Positions 35,151 through 44,298 of a stretch of 64,000 nt of DNA are shown here, piece after piece. Where the stretch lies: assembly GCF_016908015.1 (NCBI RefSeq), contig NZ_JAFBDB010000004.1, positions 186,001-250,000 of the forward strand. The letters run 5' to 3'. The notes beneath the pieces are model-generated. The model did not search any database. It was not told the origin of the DNA and saw only the letters and a program-made list of their open reading frames with translations. The translations under genes were made by a program, and so were the position numbers. The stretch's first letter is position 1, and every line of letters starts with the position of its first letter. This DNA comes from Clostridium pascui. GTDB taxonomy: Bacteria > Bacillota > Clostridia > Clostridiales > Clostridiaceae.

Positions 35151-36473
35151 TTTATTTTTTTGAATATTCTCTGTTTCCTTTACTTTTTCTACTGATTTTT
35201 TAGTTTCTTCTTTTAATTTTTTTTCTGCTTTTTCAGCTTCTTTCTCTTGTGATTCTTTTAATTTCTGTTCTGCTTTTTTAGCAGCTTCCTTAGCTCTCTC
35301 TTCTGCTTCTTTTAGCTTTTCTTCTGCCTTTTTAGCTTCTTCTTTAGCTTTTTCAGCCGCTTTCTTTTGTGATTCACTTAGTTTTTCTTCTGCCTTCTTA
35401 GCTTTTTCTTCAGTTTTCTCTTGAATCTTATTCTCTGATACCTGTATCTTTGCTTCTTGCTTTTTAGCTTTTTCTATAGCTTTCTGTTCTGTTTTATCTG
35501 CTTTCTCCTGAACTGTTTTTTCAGCATCTAAGGCTTTTTCTTCCACCCTTGTCATCTTCTCATTTGCTTTTTCTGTTTTTTTAATTCCTGCGTTTATTGC
35601 ATTTTCTGTTTGTTCAGCAAGCTCTTTTATTTCTTCCTTTGATGCCTCAGCAGCATCTTTTAATCCTTCAAGTTCATCCTTTAAAGCTTCTGCTGCCTTT
35701 ACCTTTTCTTCAGCAATTTTGATTGCCTCTGCGTCACCGCTCTGCTTTGCAACTTCAAGTTCTGCCTTTGCCTTTTTAAATTCTTCCTTAGCTGTAAAAA
35801 ACGCTTTTTTTGCTGCATAGAAACTATTAACCGCAATTATTGTCTTATCCTGTTCATTTAACTCATTTTCAATAGCTAATCTAGTATCCTCTGGAAGCTT
35901 TTCAAGCATAGTCTTTAATATTTCTTGGCTCTTCTGATAATATTCATTAAGAACTGCAAGATTTTCCACCGCTTCATCCTTGGCTTCAATTGCCTTATTT
36001 ATATGTTCTGTAGCTGAAGCTAGCATATTAATATATTCATCTGTTACCTTACTAGCAAGCGCTTCTTCTCCTTTGCTTGTCATGATAGCTGCTTCTGCAA
36101 CTCTTTCCTCAGCAAATTTCGCCTTAAGTTCAGCTAACTTCTCTTCGCTTTGTGTAATTGCAATTTGAAGCTGTTCTATTCCTCGTTCAATGCTATAAAA
36201 AAGTGAATTAGGTAAAACACCTGCTGAATCCTCAACTTCCTCTTCATCTATTTTTACTTCATCTTGGGTTTTCTCTTCATTTTCCTCTCCTGTTGTAGGA
36301 GTTGCAGATATTACTTCTGTTGTTGTTTTAACTGTTCCTTCATTCATAGTTTCACTTGCTGTTTCAGTTGTTACCTGTTTTGTACCTATAACCCCATCTC
36401 CGCTTGCATATACAGTACCTGATATCCCTGTTAAATACGCCGCCAATGTCATTGCAATAATTTTTGTTTTCAT
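35148..36473 (-). CDS. Secreted DUF5667-type protein with long Lys/Glu/Ala coiled coil
   Basis: The 441-residue protein has a signal peptide (residues 1 to about 24, ending VYASG), an acidic Thr/Glu linker, then a DUF5667-like segment PNSLFYSIERGIEQLQIAIT followed by EEKLAELKAKFAEERVAEA. From about residue 205 to the end it is a nearly continuous charged helix of Ala, Lys and Glu, with imperfect heptad-type units such as KAEEKLKEAEERAKEAAKK. The domain is found outside the cell in Firmicutes, also at the C-terminus of RsgI-like anti-sigma factors. No anchor or enzyme motif is visible. Function is unknown; the coiled coil may extend across the wall or bind a partner. Confidence 0.75.
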   Translation of the reverse strand: MKTKIIAMTLAAYLTGISGTVYASGDGVIGTKQVTTETASETMNEGTVKTTTEVISATPTTGEENEEKTQDEVKIDEEEVEDSAGVLPNSLFYSIERGIEQLQIAITQSEEKLAELKAKFAEERVAEAAIMTSKGEEALASKVTDEYINMLASATEHINKAIEAKDEAVENLAVLNEYYQKSQEILKTMLEKLPEDTRLAIENELNEQDKTIIAVNSFYAAKKAFFTAKEEFKKAKAELEVAKQSGDAEAIKIAEEKVKAAEALKDELEGLKDAAEASKEEIKELAEQTENAINAGIKKTEKANEKMTRVEEKALDAEKTVQEKADKTEQKAIEKAKKQEAKIQVSENKIQEKTEEKAKKAEEKLSESQKKAAEKAKEEAKKAEEKLKEAEERAKEAAKKAEQKLKESQEKEAEKAEKKLKEETKKSVEKVKETENIQKNK

Positions 36474-36675
36474 AAATTGTACCTCCTAATCCATATTATA
36501 CATATTTATACGTATTTTCCTTTTTATTTAAGGGGGTGCTTTGAAAATATTGGTATTTTTTTAATGTTATTATATATATAATTAAACTCACCTTGTTTTA
36601 TATAATCGTTAAACATATTTATTTCTTTACTAGGTAAATTCTACCTAAATTTTCTCTGATATTTTTTATATTATC

Positions 36676-36705
36676 AAACTTGCCACTTGTCATGTGGGTG
36701 GCACT
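36676..36705 (+). repeat. 30-base repeat, copy 1 (AAACTTGCCACTTG...GTGGCACT)
   Basis: Identical to 38341-38370 at 29 of 30 positions (T for C at base 15). It can fold as TGCCAC...GTGGCA with an inner CCA/TGG-type stem. It lies just before the extended -10 of the EFR1 gene. Confidence 0.85.
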
Positions 36706-36709
36706 TTTA

Positions 36710-36718
36710 TGCTATAAT
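36710..36718 (+). promoter_or_regulatory. Extended -10 promoter of the EFR1 gene
   Basis: ATGCTATAAT contains TG-n-TATAAT (TATAAT at 36713-36718), 34 bases before the start codon. There is no good -35 at normal spacing, as is common for extended -10 promoters. The 30-base repeat occupies the -35 region. Confidence 0.55.
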
Positions 36719-36751
36719 TAGCCTAATGAGGATATTATGGGGGGATGCATT

Positions 36752-37570
36752 ATGAATAAAAAAATTAATACAATGTATTTTAGTGCTACTGGTACAACTA
36801 AGAAAATAGTATGCGGAATAGCAAGTAAACTTTTAGATAATACTAATGAGACATTGACTGTAAATACTATCGACTTTACATTACCGTCAGCTAGAGACAA
36901 ATCAGTAGCTTTTACAGAGGATGATGTTATAATTGTAGGGGTTCCAGTATATGCCGGAAGAGTTCCTAATGTATTGCTAAAATATTTAAATTCTGCTAAA
37001 GGCAATGGCGCGTTAGCAGTTGCTGTGGTTGTTTATGGAAATAGAAATTACGATGATGCTTTGATAGAGTTAAGAGATATCCTTGAGTTGAATGATTTTA
37101 AGATTATTGGTGCTGCTGCATTCATAGGAGAGCATTCATTTTCTAAAATCCTTGCCAAGGATAGACCGGATGAAAAAGATATAAACATATTAAAAGACTT
37201 CGCCAATAAAATATATACAAAAATAATAACTGAAGATAAATTCGAATCTGTAGATGTTAATGGAAATAACCCCTATAAAAAATATTACATGCCTGAAAAT
37301 AAAGAAGGCATACCTGTGGATATTAGGAAGGTTACTCCAAAAACAAATAGTAATTGTATTAATTGTAAACTTTGTGTTAGCATATGCCCTATGGGTTCTA
37401 TTGATAATAACGATGTATCTAAATTAAATGGAATTTGCATTAAATGTGGTGCTTGTATTAAAAAGTGTCCTACTAATGCAAAATACTATGATGATAAAGA
37501 TTATCTAAGACACAAAGAGGAATTAGAAATTGATTATGCTTACAGAAAGGAACCCGAGTTATTCTTATAA
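36752..37570 (+). CDS. EFR1-family ferredoxin (flavodoxin-like domain + 2[4Fe-4S])
   Basis: The 272-residue protein joins a flavodoxin-like N-terminal domain (MYFSATGTTKKIV phosphate-loop pattern; VGVPVYAGRVPN) to a C-terminal bacterial ferredoxin domain with CINCKLCVSICP and CIKCGACIKKCP near residues 205-245, giving two [4Fe-4S] clusters. It is an electron-transfer protein of anaerobes whose partner is not evident here. The ATG at 36752 has GGGGGGA about seven bases upstream and is preferred over the ATG at 36737, which precedes the SD. Confidence 0.88.
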   Translation: MNKKINTMYFSATGTTKKIVCGIASKLLDNTNETLTVNTIDFTLPSARDKSVAFTEDDVIIVGVPVYAGRVPNVLLKYLNSAKGNGALAVAVVVYGNRNYDDALIELRDILELNDFKIIGAAAFIGEHSFSKILAKDRPDEKDINILKDFANKIYTKIITEDKFESVDVNGNNPYKKYYMPENKEGIPVDIRKVTPKTNSNCINCKLCVSICPMGSIDNNDVSKLNGICIKCGACIKKCPTNAKYYDDKDYLRHKEELEIDYAYRKEPELFL

Positions 37571-37617
37571 GCATTAATGTGAGTATAAGTCCGTAGTTAT
37601 AGCTCCAGGTTTATACC

Positions 37618-37668
37618 TTTAAAAGAAAAAGTGCTTCATCCTTTAAAGATTAGCACCTTTTTCTTAAT
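37618..37668. terminator. Bidirectional terminator between EFR1 and the lipoprotein gene
   Basis: AAGAAAAAGTGCT pairs with AGCACCTTTTTCTT (one bulge), with a 16-base loop. It lies between the two convergent genes, and both strands have T-rich tails. Confidence 0.65.
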
Positions 37669-37681
37669 TAAATTTATACAT

Positions 37682-38203
37682 CTACTTCCATTCTTTCATT
37701 AAATATACAGCAATAACTTTCTGTGTTTTAGAATCATATGGTACATGTAAAACTAGCCCTTTATAATCAAAGTTAATGTATGCCGATTCCTTATCCTCTA
37801 ATACTGGTTTCCCAAAGATACTTTTAAACTTCTCTACATTTTCTCCAACCCTTGTTCCGTTAAAATCAATATCCTTGCTGTTCATAAAAACTTGATTTAC
37901 GATTTTTGCATCTTCTCCAAACCAAACTCTGATGCCGACACTTGGAAACTCTAATCCACCTTCATCAACAAGCTTTGGCTTTTCATCCAGTTTCTTAATA
38001 ATTTCATCCCTAGTTAAACCAATTAATTTTGTATACTCATTAACAGTGTTTTTTTCTTCCTTTTCAGCTAATTTTGTTTTTTGAGATATGTCTGATGTCT
38101 CTTTAGATACGTCTGAACTCAATCCAACCTGCTGCTTAGCTGTGCATCCTATCATAGATAAGCTTAATAGTAAAGCAGTACATATAGCCGTTATTTTTTT
38201 CAT
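37682..38203 (-). CDS. Predicted lipoprotein, unknown function
   Basis: The 173-residue protein has a lipoprotein signal peptide with lipobox LSMIGC (Cys at residue 20), a polar linker of about 40 residues and a C-terminal domain of about 115 residues. The domain shows LIGLTRDEIIKKLDEKP, which looks like a BamE/SmpA-style or copper-amine-oxidase-adjacent repeat start, and VGENVEKFKSIFGKP, but no family is certain. AGGAGGGAG precedes ATG. It is anchored to the outer face of the membrane. Neighbours do not suggest a role. Confidence 0.75.
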   Translation of the reverse strand: MKKITAICTALLLSLSMIGCTAKQQVGLSSDVSKETSDISQKTKLAEKEEKNTVNEYTKLIGLTRDEIIKKLDEKPKLVDEGGLEFPSVGIRVWFGEDAKIVNQVFMNSKDIDFNGTRVGENVEKFKSIFGKPVLEDKESAYINFDYKGLVLHVPYDSKTQKVIAVYLMKEWK

Positions 38204-38287
38204 ACTATCTCCCTCCTGATTATTATTACGATTTATTTATGGAAAAAGTTTCATATTAATTCCATTTATTTTAAAATAATCGAAAAT

Positions 38288-38320
38288 AAAGCCCAACTAG
38301 ATGTTATCTAGTTGGGCTTT
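38288..38320. terminator. 15-bp hairpin between purD and the lipoprotein gene
   Basis: Perfect arms AAAGCCCAACTAGAT/ATCTAGTTGGGCTTT (38288-38302 and 38306-38320) with loop GTT. On the minus strand it is followed by ATTTTCGATTATTTT. It probably ends the pur operon. Confidence 0.75.
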
Positions 38321-38340
38321 ATATAATATATCATTCATTT

Positions 38341-38370
38341 AAACTTGCCACTTGCCATGTGGGTGGCACT
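38341..38370 (+). repeat. 30-base repeat, copy 2
   Basis: Matches 36676-36705 at 29 of 30 bases, same orientation, 1.67 kb away. Here it abuts the purD stop codon (38371) rather than a promoter. Confidence 0.85.
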
Positions 38371-39618
38371 CTAAACTTTTCCTATATCTTTTCTATAGTA
38401 CATTCCTTCAAAATTAACTTTTTTAATTTCATTATAGGCATTGCTTCTAGCTTCTTCTAAGGTATCCCCCGAAGCAGTGACACATAATACTCTGCCCCCA
38501 GAGGTTAAAAGAGCATTTTCTTCAAATTTTGCTCCAGCAATAAATACCTTACCTTCTGTATCGTTAACTCCATTTATTTCAAAACCTGTTTCATATTTAG
38601 CTGGATATCCTCCTGAAGCTGCAACTACGCAGCAAGAATGTTTATCTTTCCATGTTATTTTATAATTGTTAAGGCTTTTATTTAAAGCGCACATAATCAA
38701 TTCCATAAAATCACTTTCCATTAATGGAAGTACAGCTTCTGTTTCTGGATCTCCCATTCTCACATTGTATTCTAGAAGATATACTCCCTTTTTAGTTATC
38801 ATAATACCAAAGAACACAATCCCAATGTAATCCATGTTTTCCTCTGAGAACCCTTTTAAAGTTGGATTCATTATATTCTCTATAAAGCTTTCTAAAACTT
38901 CATTTGTACAATAAGGATTAGGGCTGATTACTCCCATACCACCTGTATTAGGACCTTTGTTATCTTCATAAATAGTCTTATGATCTTTTGCTGATAAAAA
39001 CGGAATCATGGTCTCTCCATCTGTTATTGCAAGTATAGAAGCTTCAACCCCTTCTAAAAACTCTTCTATAACAACTTTGCTTCCTGCTCCCTCAAATACA
39101 TCTTCAATCATAAAGCTTTCAATACACGTCTTTGCTTCCTCAAAGCTTTGGCAAATGGCAACCCCTTTTCCTGCTGCAAGTCCATCTGCTTTTATAACTA
39201 TTGGATAGGAACAACTTTTTAAGTACTCAATGGAACCAGAAGCATTTTCAAAAACTTCATATGCTGCTGTTTTGATTCCATACTTTTTCATAAAATTCTT
39301 TGCATAAGCCTTGCTTCCTTCAAGAGCTGCAGCTTCTTTTGAAGGTCCAAAAATCTTAAGTGAAGCTTCTTTAAACATATCTACTATTCCATCAACTAAT
39401 GGCACTTCTGGACCTACTATAGTAATATTTATATCATTTTCTTTAGCAAATTTTAAGATTTCTTCATTTTTATTTATATTTAAATTTATACATTTCTTTT
39501 CTAAAGCAGTTCCTCCATTTCCTGGAGCACAATATATTTTATGTACCAAAGGACTTTGAGCAATCTTCCAAGCTATAGCATGCTCACGTCCACCATTTCC
39601 TATTACTAATACCTTCAT
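38371..39618 (-). CDS. purD: Phosphoribosylamine--glycine ligase (GAR synthetase)
   Basis: ATP-grasp enzyme of step 2 in de novo purine synthesis. The 415-residue protein has NGGREHAIAWK at the N-terminus, GPEVPLVDGI near 68, KADGLAAGKGV near 142, and GVISPNPYC and VRMGDPETEAVLP near 225 and 286. GGAGG precedes ATG. It is the last gene of the pur operon, separated from purH by a 127-base gap that holds a palindromic repeat element. Confidence 0.97.
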   Translation of the reverse strand: MKVLVIGNGGREHAIAWKIAQSPLVHKIYCAPGNGGTALEKKCINLNINKNEEILKFAKENDINITIVGPEVPLVDGIVDMFKEASLKIFGPSKEAAALEGSKAYAKNFMKKYGIKTAAYEVFENASGSIEYLKSCSYPIVIKADGLAAGKGVAICQSFEEAKTCIESFMIEDVFEGAGSKVVIEEFLEGVEASILAITDGETMIPFLSAKDHKTIYEDNKGPNTGGMGVISPNPYCTNEVLESFIENIMNPTLKGFSEENMDYIGIVFFGIMITKKGVYLLEYNVRMGDPETEAVLPLMESDFMELIMCALNKSLNNYKITWKDKHSCCVVAASGGYPAKYETGFEINGVNDTEGKVFIAGAKFEENALLTSGGRVLCVTASGDTLEEARSNAYNEIKKVNFEGMYYRKDIGKV

Positions 39619-39637
39619 TTAATCAACCTCCAATTTG

Positions 39638-39739
39638 TTAGTAACCAGTAACCAGTGACCAGTAACCAGTTATGGAGGTTTTGCAAAGCAAAACCATTTT
39701 TCACTGATTACTGGCTACTATCTACTGGTTACTGGCTAC
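39638..39739. repeat. Palindromic CCAGTAA/TTACTGG intergenic element
   Basis: The left arm is TTAGTAACCAGTAACCAGTGACCAGTAACCAGT; the centre is a perfect 8-bp hairpin GGTTTTGC-AAA-GCAAAACC (39677-39695); the right arm is ACTGATTACTGGCTACTATCTACTGGTTACTGGCTACC. It is the best-preserved relative of the element at 29282-29378. It lies inside the pur operon between purH and purD. Confidence 0.88.
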
Positions 39740-39745
39740 CGTTTT

Positions 39746-41248
39746 CTAGTGCTTAAAATGTCTTATTCCCGTAAATATCATTGAAATTCCATATTTGTTG
39801 CATGCCTCAATAGATTCATTATCTCTTATTGAACCACCTGGTTGAATTATTGCTTTTATATTATACTTTGCTGCTTCCTCTACTACATCACCAAATGGGA
39901 AGTAAGCATCTGACGCCATCACTACTCCATCCTTTGCTCTGTCCAGTGCCTGTACAGCTGCCCAAATTCTATTAGTTTGACCTCCAGCAATTCCCTTTGC
40001 CATACCATTTTTAACTACTACAATAGCATTGGATTTAACATACTTACAAACCTTCATAGCAAATATTAAATCTGTCATTTGCTCTTCTGTTGGTTTGTTT
40101 TCTGTTATATAGTTTATATCTTCTATAAGTTTATTATCTCTTTCTTGTACAAGCATTCCGCCATCAACGGAAACAAGTTCAAATTTATTTTGCGGCTTAC
40201 TTTCGCCCTTTATAACTCTTAAATTTTTCTTTGTTTTAAGAATTTCTAAAGCTTCTTCATCAAACTCTGGTGCTATAACTATTTCAAGGAATATCTTCAC
40301 AAGTTCTTCTGCTGCACACTTATCTACTTTTTTATTAAAAGCTACTATACCTCCAAATATGGACATATCATCACAATTATATGCTTTTACATAAGCTTCC
40401 TTAACATTAGTACCTAATGCTACTCCACAAGGAGTATTGTGTTTCAATGCACAACATACAGTTTCTTCAAAGTCACATACAATCTTCCAAGCAACATCCA
40501 TATCTTTTAAATTGTTGTAAGAAAGTTCTTTTCCATTTAACTGTACAAAGTTTTTCATAGCACCTTTACCTGTAGTTTGAGTATAGTAGGATGCACTTTG
40601 ATGTGGATTTTCTCCATATCTTAGATTTATTTCTTTCTTATAGGAAATAGTTAAGTATTCTGGGTAATTCTCTTCTTCTAATAAGAAATTGCTAATAGCT
40701 GCATCGTAAGCTGACATGAGATTAAATACTTTTCCAGCTAATTTTTTTCTAGTTTCAAAGCTAACTTCATTATTTTCTCGAAGCTCACTTGTAACTGCTT
40801 CATAATCTGATGTATTTGTAAGAACAATTACATCTCTGAAGTTTTTAGCTGCTGCCCTTATCATTGTAGGACCACCAATATCTATAAATTCAACCTTTTC
40901 ATCAAAGGATATGTTCTCTTCAACTTTATCAAAGAAAGGATACAGGTTAACTACTACCATATCAATAGGAGTTATTCCCTTTCTATTTATAGTTTCCATA
41001 TGTTCACTGTTATTTCTTATAGCCAGTATTCCACCATGTATAATTGGATGAAGAGTTTTAACTCTTCCATCAAGGATTTCCTCAAAGCCTGTTACCTCTG
41101 AAACCTCTGTAACTGCTATTCCATTTTCTTTCAAAAATTTATAAGTTCCTCCAGTAGATAATATCTCTACATCCTTATTTATTAAAAACTCTGCTAGTGG
41201 CAATAAATTAGTTTTATCGTAAACGCTTATTAATGCTCTTTTTAACAT
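39746..41248 (-). CDS. purH: Bifunctional AICAR formyltransferase / IMP cyclohydrolase
   Basis: Catalyses the last two steps to IMP. The 500-residue protein has the IMP cyclohydrolase domain first ([34 protein letters not shown] near 65) and then the AICAR transformylase domain, with [13 protein letters not shown] near 205, [10 protein letters not shown] near 265 and the C-terminal [26 protein letters not shown] precedes ATG. purN is 21 bases upstream. Confidence 0.97.
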   Translation of the reverse strand: MLKRALISVYDKTNLLPLAEFLINKDVEILSTGGTYKFLKENGIAVTEVSEVTGFEEILDGRVKTLHPIIHGGILAIRNNSEHMETINRKGITPIDMVVVNLYPFFDKVEENISFDEKVEFIDIGGPTMIRAAAKNFRDVIVLTNTSDYEAVTSELRENNEVSFETRKKLAGKVFNLMSAYDAAISNFLLEEENYPEYLTISYKKEINLRYGENPHQSASYYTQTTGKGAMKNFVQLNGKELSYNNLKDMDVAWKIVCDFEETVCCALKHNTPCGVALGTNVKEAYVKAYNCDDMSIFGGIVAFNKKVDKCAAEELVKIFLEIVIAPEFDEEALEILKTKKNLRVIKGESKPQNKFELVSVDGGMLVQERDNKLIEDINYITENKPTEEQMTDLIFAMKVCKYVKSNAIVVVKNGMAKGIAGGQTNRIWAAVQALDRAKDGVVMASDAYFPFGDVVEEAAKYNIKAIIQPGGSIRDNESIEACNKYGISMIFTGIRHFKH

Positions 41249-41269
41249 AAATATATGCCTCCTAAAAAT

Positions 41270-41878
41270 TTAAATTATGGTTATCTTTCTGCCATCCACC
41301 TTAACTCTTCCTTCGGATATTAGCTTGATAACCTCAGGAAGAGCTTTATGTTCTTCCACAAGAACTCTCTTTTGAAGGCTCTCTGCAGTATCTTCTGGAT
41401 GAACAGGCACTACCTTTTGGCAAATAATAGCACCTGTATCTGTACCTTCATCTACAAAATGTACTGTACATCCTGAAAATTTAACTCCATAATCTATTGC
41501 TTTTTCATGAACTTTAATTCCATACATACTAGGTCCACAAAAGGAAGGGATAAGAGAAGGATGAATATTAATAATTTTATTTTTAAAGCTAGTTATTAAT
41601 TCGCTATCTAAAATTGATAAGAATCCTGCTAAAACAATTAGATCTACTTTATTTTCAGTTAATCTAAGAACTTCTTTTGAAATTTCTTTTCCATATATCT
41701 TCTTATCTAAAACATAAGTCTTTATTCCCTTTTGTTTCGCTCTTTCAATTCCAAAAACTCCCTCTTTATCACTTATAACCATTTCTATACTACATTTTAA
41801 TTCTTGAGCTTCAATACTGTCAATTATGGATTGAAGATTGCTTCCGCTTCCTGATACTAGTACTGCTATTTTAAGCAA
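41270..41878 (-). CDS. purN: Phosphoribosylglycinamide formyltransferase
   Basis: Formyl-THF-dependent step 3 enzyme. The 202-residue protein has VLVSGSGSNLQSIID, then catalytic NIHPSLIPSFCG near residue 105 and HFVDEGTDTGAII near 137 (Asn, His, Asp triad). The start is TTG at 41878, overlapping the end of purM by 13 bases, with GGAGG nine bases upstream inside purM. This overlap suggests translational coupling. Confidence 0.96.
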   Translation of the reverse strand: MLKIAVLVSGSGSNLQSIIDSIEAQELKCSIEMVISDKEGVFGIERAKQKGIKTYVLDKKIYGKEISKEVLRLTENKVDLIVLAGFLSILDSELITSFKNKIINIHPSLIPSFCGPSMYGIKVHEKAIDYGVKFSGCTVHFVDEGTDTGAIICQKVVPVHPEDTAESLQKRVLVEEHKALPEVIKLISEGRVKVDGRKITII

Positions 41879-42864
41879 ACTCCTGCACCTCCAGCCTCCA
41901 CATGTCCAATGTGGTATGCCCTTTCGCCTAGTTCTTCTAACGCCTTTAATATATTATCCTTATCTTCTTCCTTAACACAAAGAATTAGACCAAGTCCCAT
42001 ATTAAATGTGTTAAACATATGCTCTTCTTTAACCCCTAATGACATTAAATGTTTAAATATATCTGGAACTTCAAAGCTATTTTTATCAATTACTGCAGTT
42101 AAATCTTCCTTAAACATTCTAGGAATATTTTCAAAGAATCCTCCTCCAGTAATATGAGCCATGCCTTTTATTTCAAAGCTTTCTAAGAGTTTTAAAATTG
42201 GCTTTACATATATTTTTGTTGGAGTTAAAAGTACTTCTCCCATACTCTTTCCATTAAAGTCCTCATTTAAATCTGTTATTAGTTTTCTAACTAAAGAATA
42301 ACCATTACTGTGTATTCCTGAGGACGCTATACCTATAAGAGCATCTCCTGCTTTAATATTGCTTCCATCAACAATTTTATCTTTATCAACTATTCCTACT
42401 CCAAAGCCTGCAATATCATATTCTCCATCTCTATAGAAGCCAGGCATTTCTGCTGTTTCTCCACCAATCAATGCACATCCTGCTTCTATGCAGCCTTCTG
42501 AAACACCTTTAACAAACTGCTCAGCAACTTCTGCTTCAAGCTTTCCACAAGCTAAATAATCTAAAAAGAAGAGTGGTTTTGCTCCATGACATAAAATATC
42601 ATTAACAGACATGGCAACGCAATCTATACCTACAGTATCATATTTTTTTGTCTTAAAGGCTATCTCAAGCTTTGTGCCAACTCCATCTGTTCCTGAAACT
42701 AGTACAGGATTCTTGTATCCACTTCCTATTTCAAACATTCCTGCAAAACTTCCTATATTGTTTATAACTCCTGGAATAAAGGTTTTTTTAGCATGTTCCT
42801 TTATAAGACTTACTGATTTGTAACCTTCTTCAATATTTACTCCTGAATCCTTGTAAGTTATCAT
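41866..42864 (-). CDS. purM: Phosphoribosylformylglycinamidine cyclo-ligase (AIR synthetase)
   Basis: ATP-dependent ring closure to AIR. The 332-residue protein shows YKDSGVNIEEGYKSV at the N-terminus, GTDGVGTKLEIAF near 58, MSVNDILCHGAKPLFFLDYLA near 85, GGETAEMPGFY near 132, and the C-terminal GGGFFENIPR. GGAGG precedes ATG. It sits between purF and purN. Confidence 0.97.
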   Translation of the reverse strand: MITYKDSGVNIEEGYKSVSLIKEHAKKTFIPGVINNIGSFAGMFEIGSGYKNPVLVSGTDGVGTKLEIAFKTKKYDTVGIDCVAMSVNDILCHGAKPLFFLDYLACGKLEAEVAEQFVKGVSEGCIEAGCALIGGETAEMPGFYRDGEYDIAGFGVGIVDKDKIVDGSNIKAGDALIGIASSGIHSNGYSLVRKLITDLNEDFNGKSMGEVLLTPTKIYVKPILKLLESFEIKGMAHITGGGFFENIPRMFKEDLTAVIDKNSFEVPDIFKHLMSLGVKEEHMFNTFNMGLGLILCVKEEDKDNILKALEELGERAYHIGHVEAGGAGVCLK

Positions 42865-42884
42865 TTACTATCCTCCAAGACTAT

Positions 42885-44294
42885 TTATTTTTCTAAACGA
42901 TCTTTAGCTGATTCCATTGGAGCTGCAACTGGATAAACTCCATTAAAGCATCCTAAACAGAACTTATTTTTTCCTCCCAATGCTTTAAGCAGTCCTTCTA
43001 TACTTAAATATCCTAGGCTATCTGCACCAATTTCTTCCCTTATGCTATCAATTTCTTTACAAGCACCAATTAATCCATTTCTATATGGTGTATCTATTCC
43101 AAAATAGCAAGGATACTTCACTACAGGTGAAGCTGATATAAAATGTACCTCCGTAGCTCCTGCTTTTCTTAGTGAATCTACAAGTTTTCTACTGGTGGTT
43201 CCTCTAACTATAGAGTCATCAATAAGTACTACTCTCTTTCCTGCCACATTAACCTTTAAAGGATTTAATTTTACAGCAACAGCTCTTTCCCTAAGTTCTT
43301 GAGAAGGAGAAATAAAAGTTCTTCCTACATACTTATTTTTTATAAATCCTGTATCATAAGGTATTCCTGATGCTTTAGCGTAGCCTATAGCAGCTTGTAA
43401 TCCTGAGTCAGGAACTCCTATAACTATATCAGCTTCTACAGGGTGCTCTTTAAAAAGCTGCTTTCCTGCTTCTATTCTTGAAGTATACACGTTTATCCCA
43501 TCTATAACACTGTCAGGTCTTGCAAAGTATATATACTCAAAAGCACAGGTCTCCGGCTTTATTCTTTCTCCAAAGCTTATAGATCTTAAGCCTTCCTTAT
43601 CAATAATAACTATTTCGCCAGGGTCTACATCTCTAACAAATTCTGCTCCTACCGCATCCAGTGCACAACTCTCAGAGCAAAGTATATAACTTTCATTGAT
43701 TTTCCCTATACAAAGAGGTCTTATACCAGCGGGATCTCTTACCCCGATTAGTTTATCTTCTGTTAAAAGAACTATAGCATAGGAACCCTTAACTGCTTGA
43801 ATTGCATCTACTACAGCTCTTTCTATTCCTCTTTTTGCTCCCCTTGCTATAAGACTTAAAATAACTTCAGAGTCTATAGATGTTTGGAATATACATCCTC
43901 CATCTTCTAATAATTCTCTTATAACATCTGCATTAACTAGATTTCCGTTATGAGCTATAGCAATTGTTCCAAGCTTATATTTACTTACTATAGGTTGTGC
44001 ATTATTTACATTACTTGATCCTGTAGTTGAATATCTAACATGACCTATTGCAATAGAACCTTTCATATCTCTAAGATTATCTTGATTGAATATATCTGCC
44101 ACAAGTCCCATGTCCTTGTGGCATTTTATTTTTTTATTGTCTGATACTGCTATACCTGCACTTTCTTGTCCTCTATGTTGAAGAGCGTAAAGTCCATAGT
44201 AAGTTATAGAGGATACATCAAGGTCTTCATTTGCAAAAATTCCAAATACTCCACATTCCTCTTTAAACTTATCATCATCTTCGAATATCATCAT
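42885..44294 (-). CDS. purF: Amidophosphoribosyltransferase
   Basis: First committed enzyme of purine synthesis (PRPP + glutamine to phosphoribosylamine). The Ntn-type glutaminase nucleophile is the Cys in EECGVFGIF after a short propeptide, then YALQHRGQESAG near 40, and the PRPP loop VVLIDDSIVRGTT near 355. The Cys-containing C-terminus (FCLGCFNGVYP) fits the Bacillus-type enzyme with an Fe-S cluster. ATG at 44294 is preferred: GGAG lies nine bases upstream and the start is four bases after the purC stop. A GTG at 44309 would overlap purC. Confidence 0.96.
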   Translation of the reverse strand: MMIFEDDDKFKEECGVFGIFANEDLDVSSITYYGLYALQHRGQESAGIAVSDNKKIKCHKDMGLVADIFNQDNLRDMKGSIAIGHVRYSTTGSSNVNNAQPIVSKYKLGTIAIAHNGNLVNADVIRELLEDGGCIFQTSIDSEVILSLIARGAKRGIERAVVDAIQAVKGSYAIVLLTEDKLIGVRDPAGIRPLCIGKINESYILCSESCALDAVGAEFVRDVDPGEIVIIDKEGLRSISFGERIKPETCAFEYIYFARPDSVIDGINVYTSRIEAGKQLFKEHPVEADIVIGVPDSGLQAAIGYAKASGIPYDTGFIKNKYVGRTFISPSQELRERAVAVKLNPLKVNVAGKRVVLIDDSIVRGTTSRKLVDSLRKAGATEVHFISASPVVKYPCYFGIDTPYRNGLIGACKEIDSIREEIGADSLGYLSIEGLLKALGGKNKFCLGCFNGVYPVAAPMESAKDRLEK

Positions 44295-44298
44295 ATCC

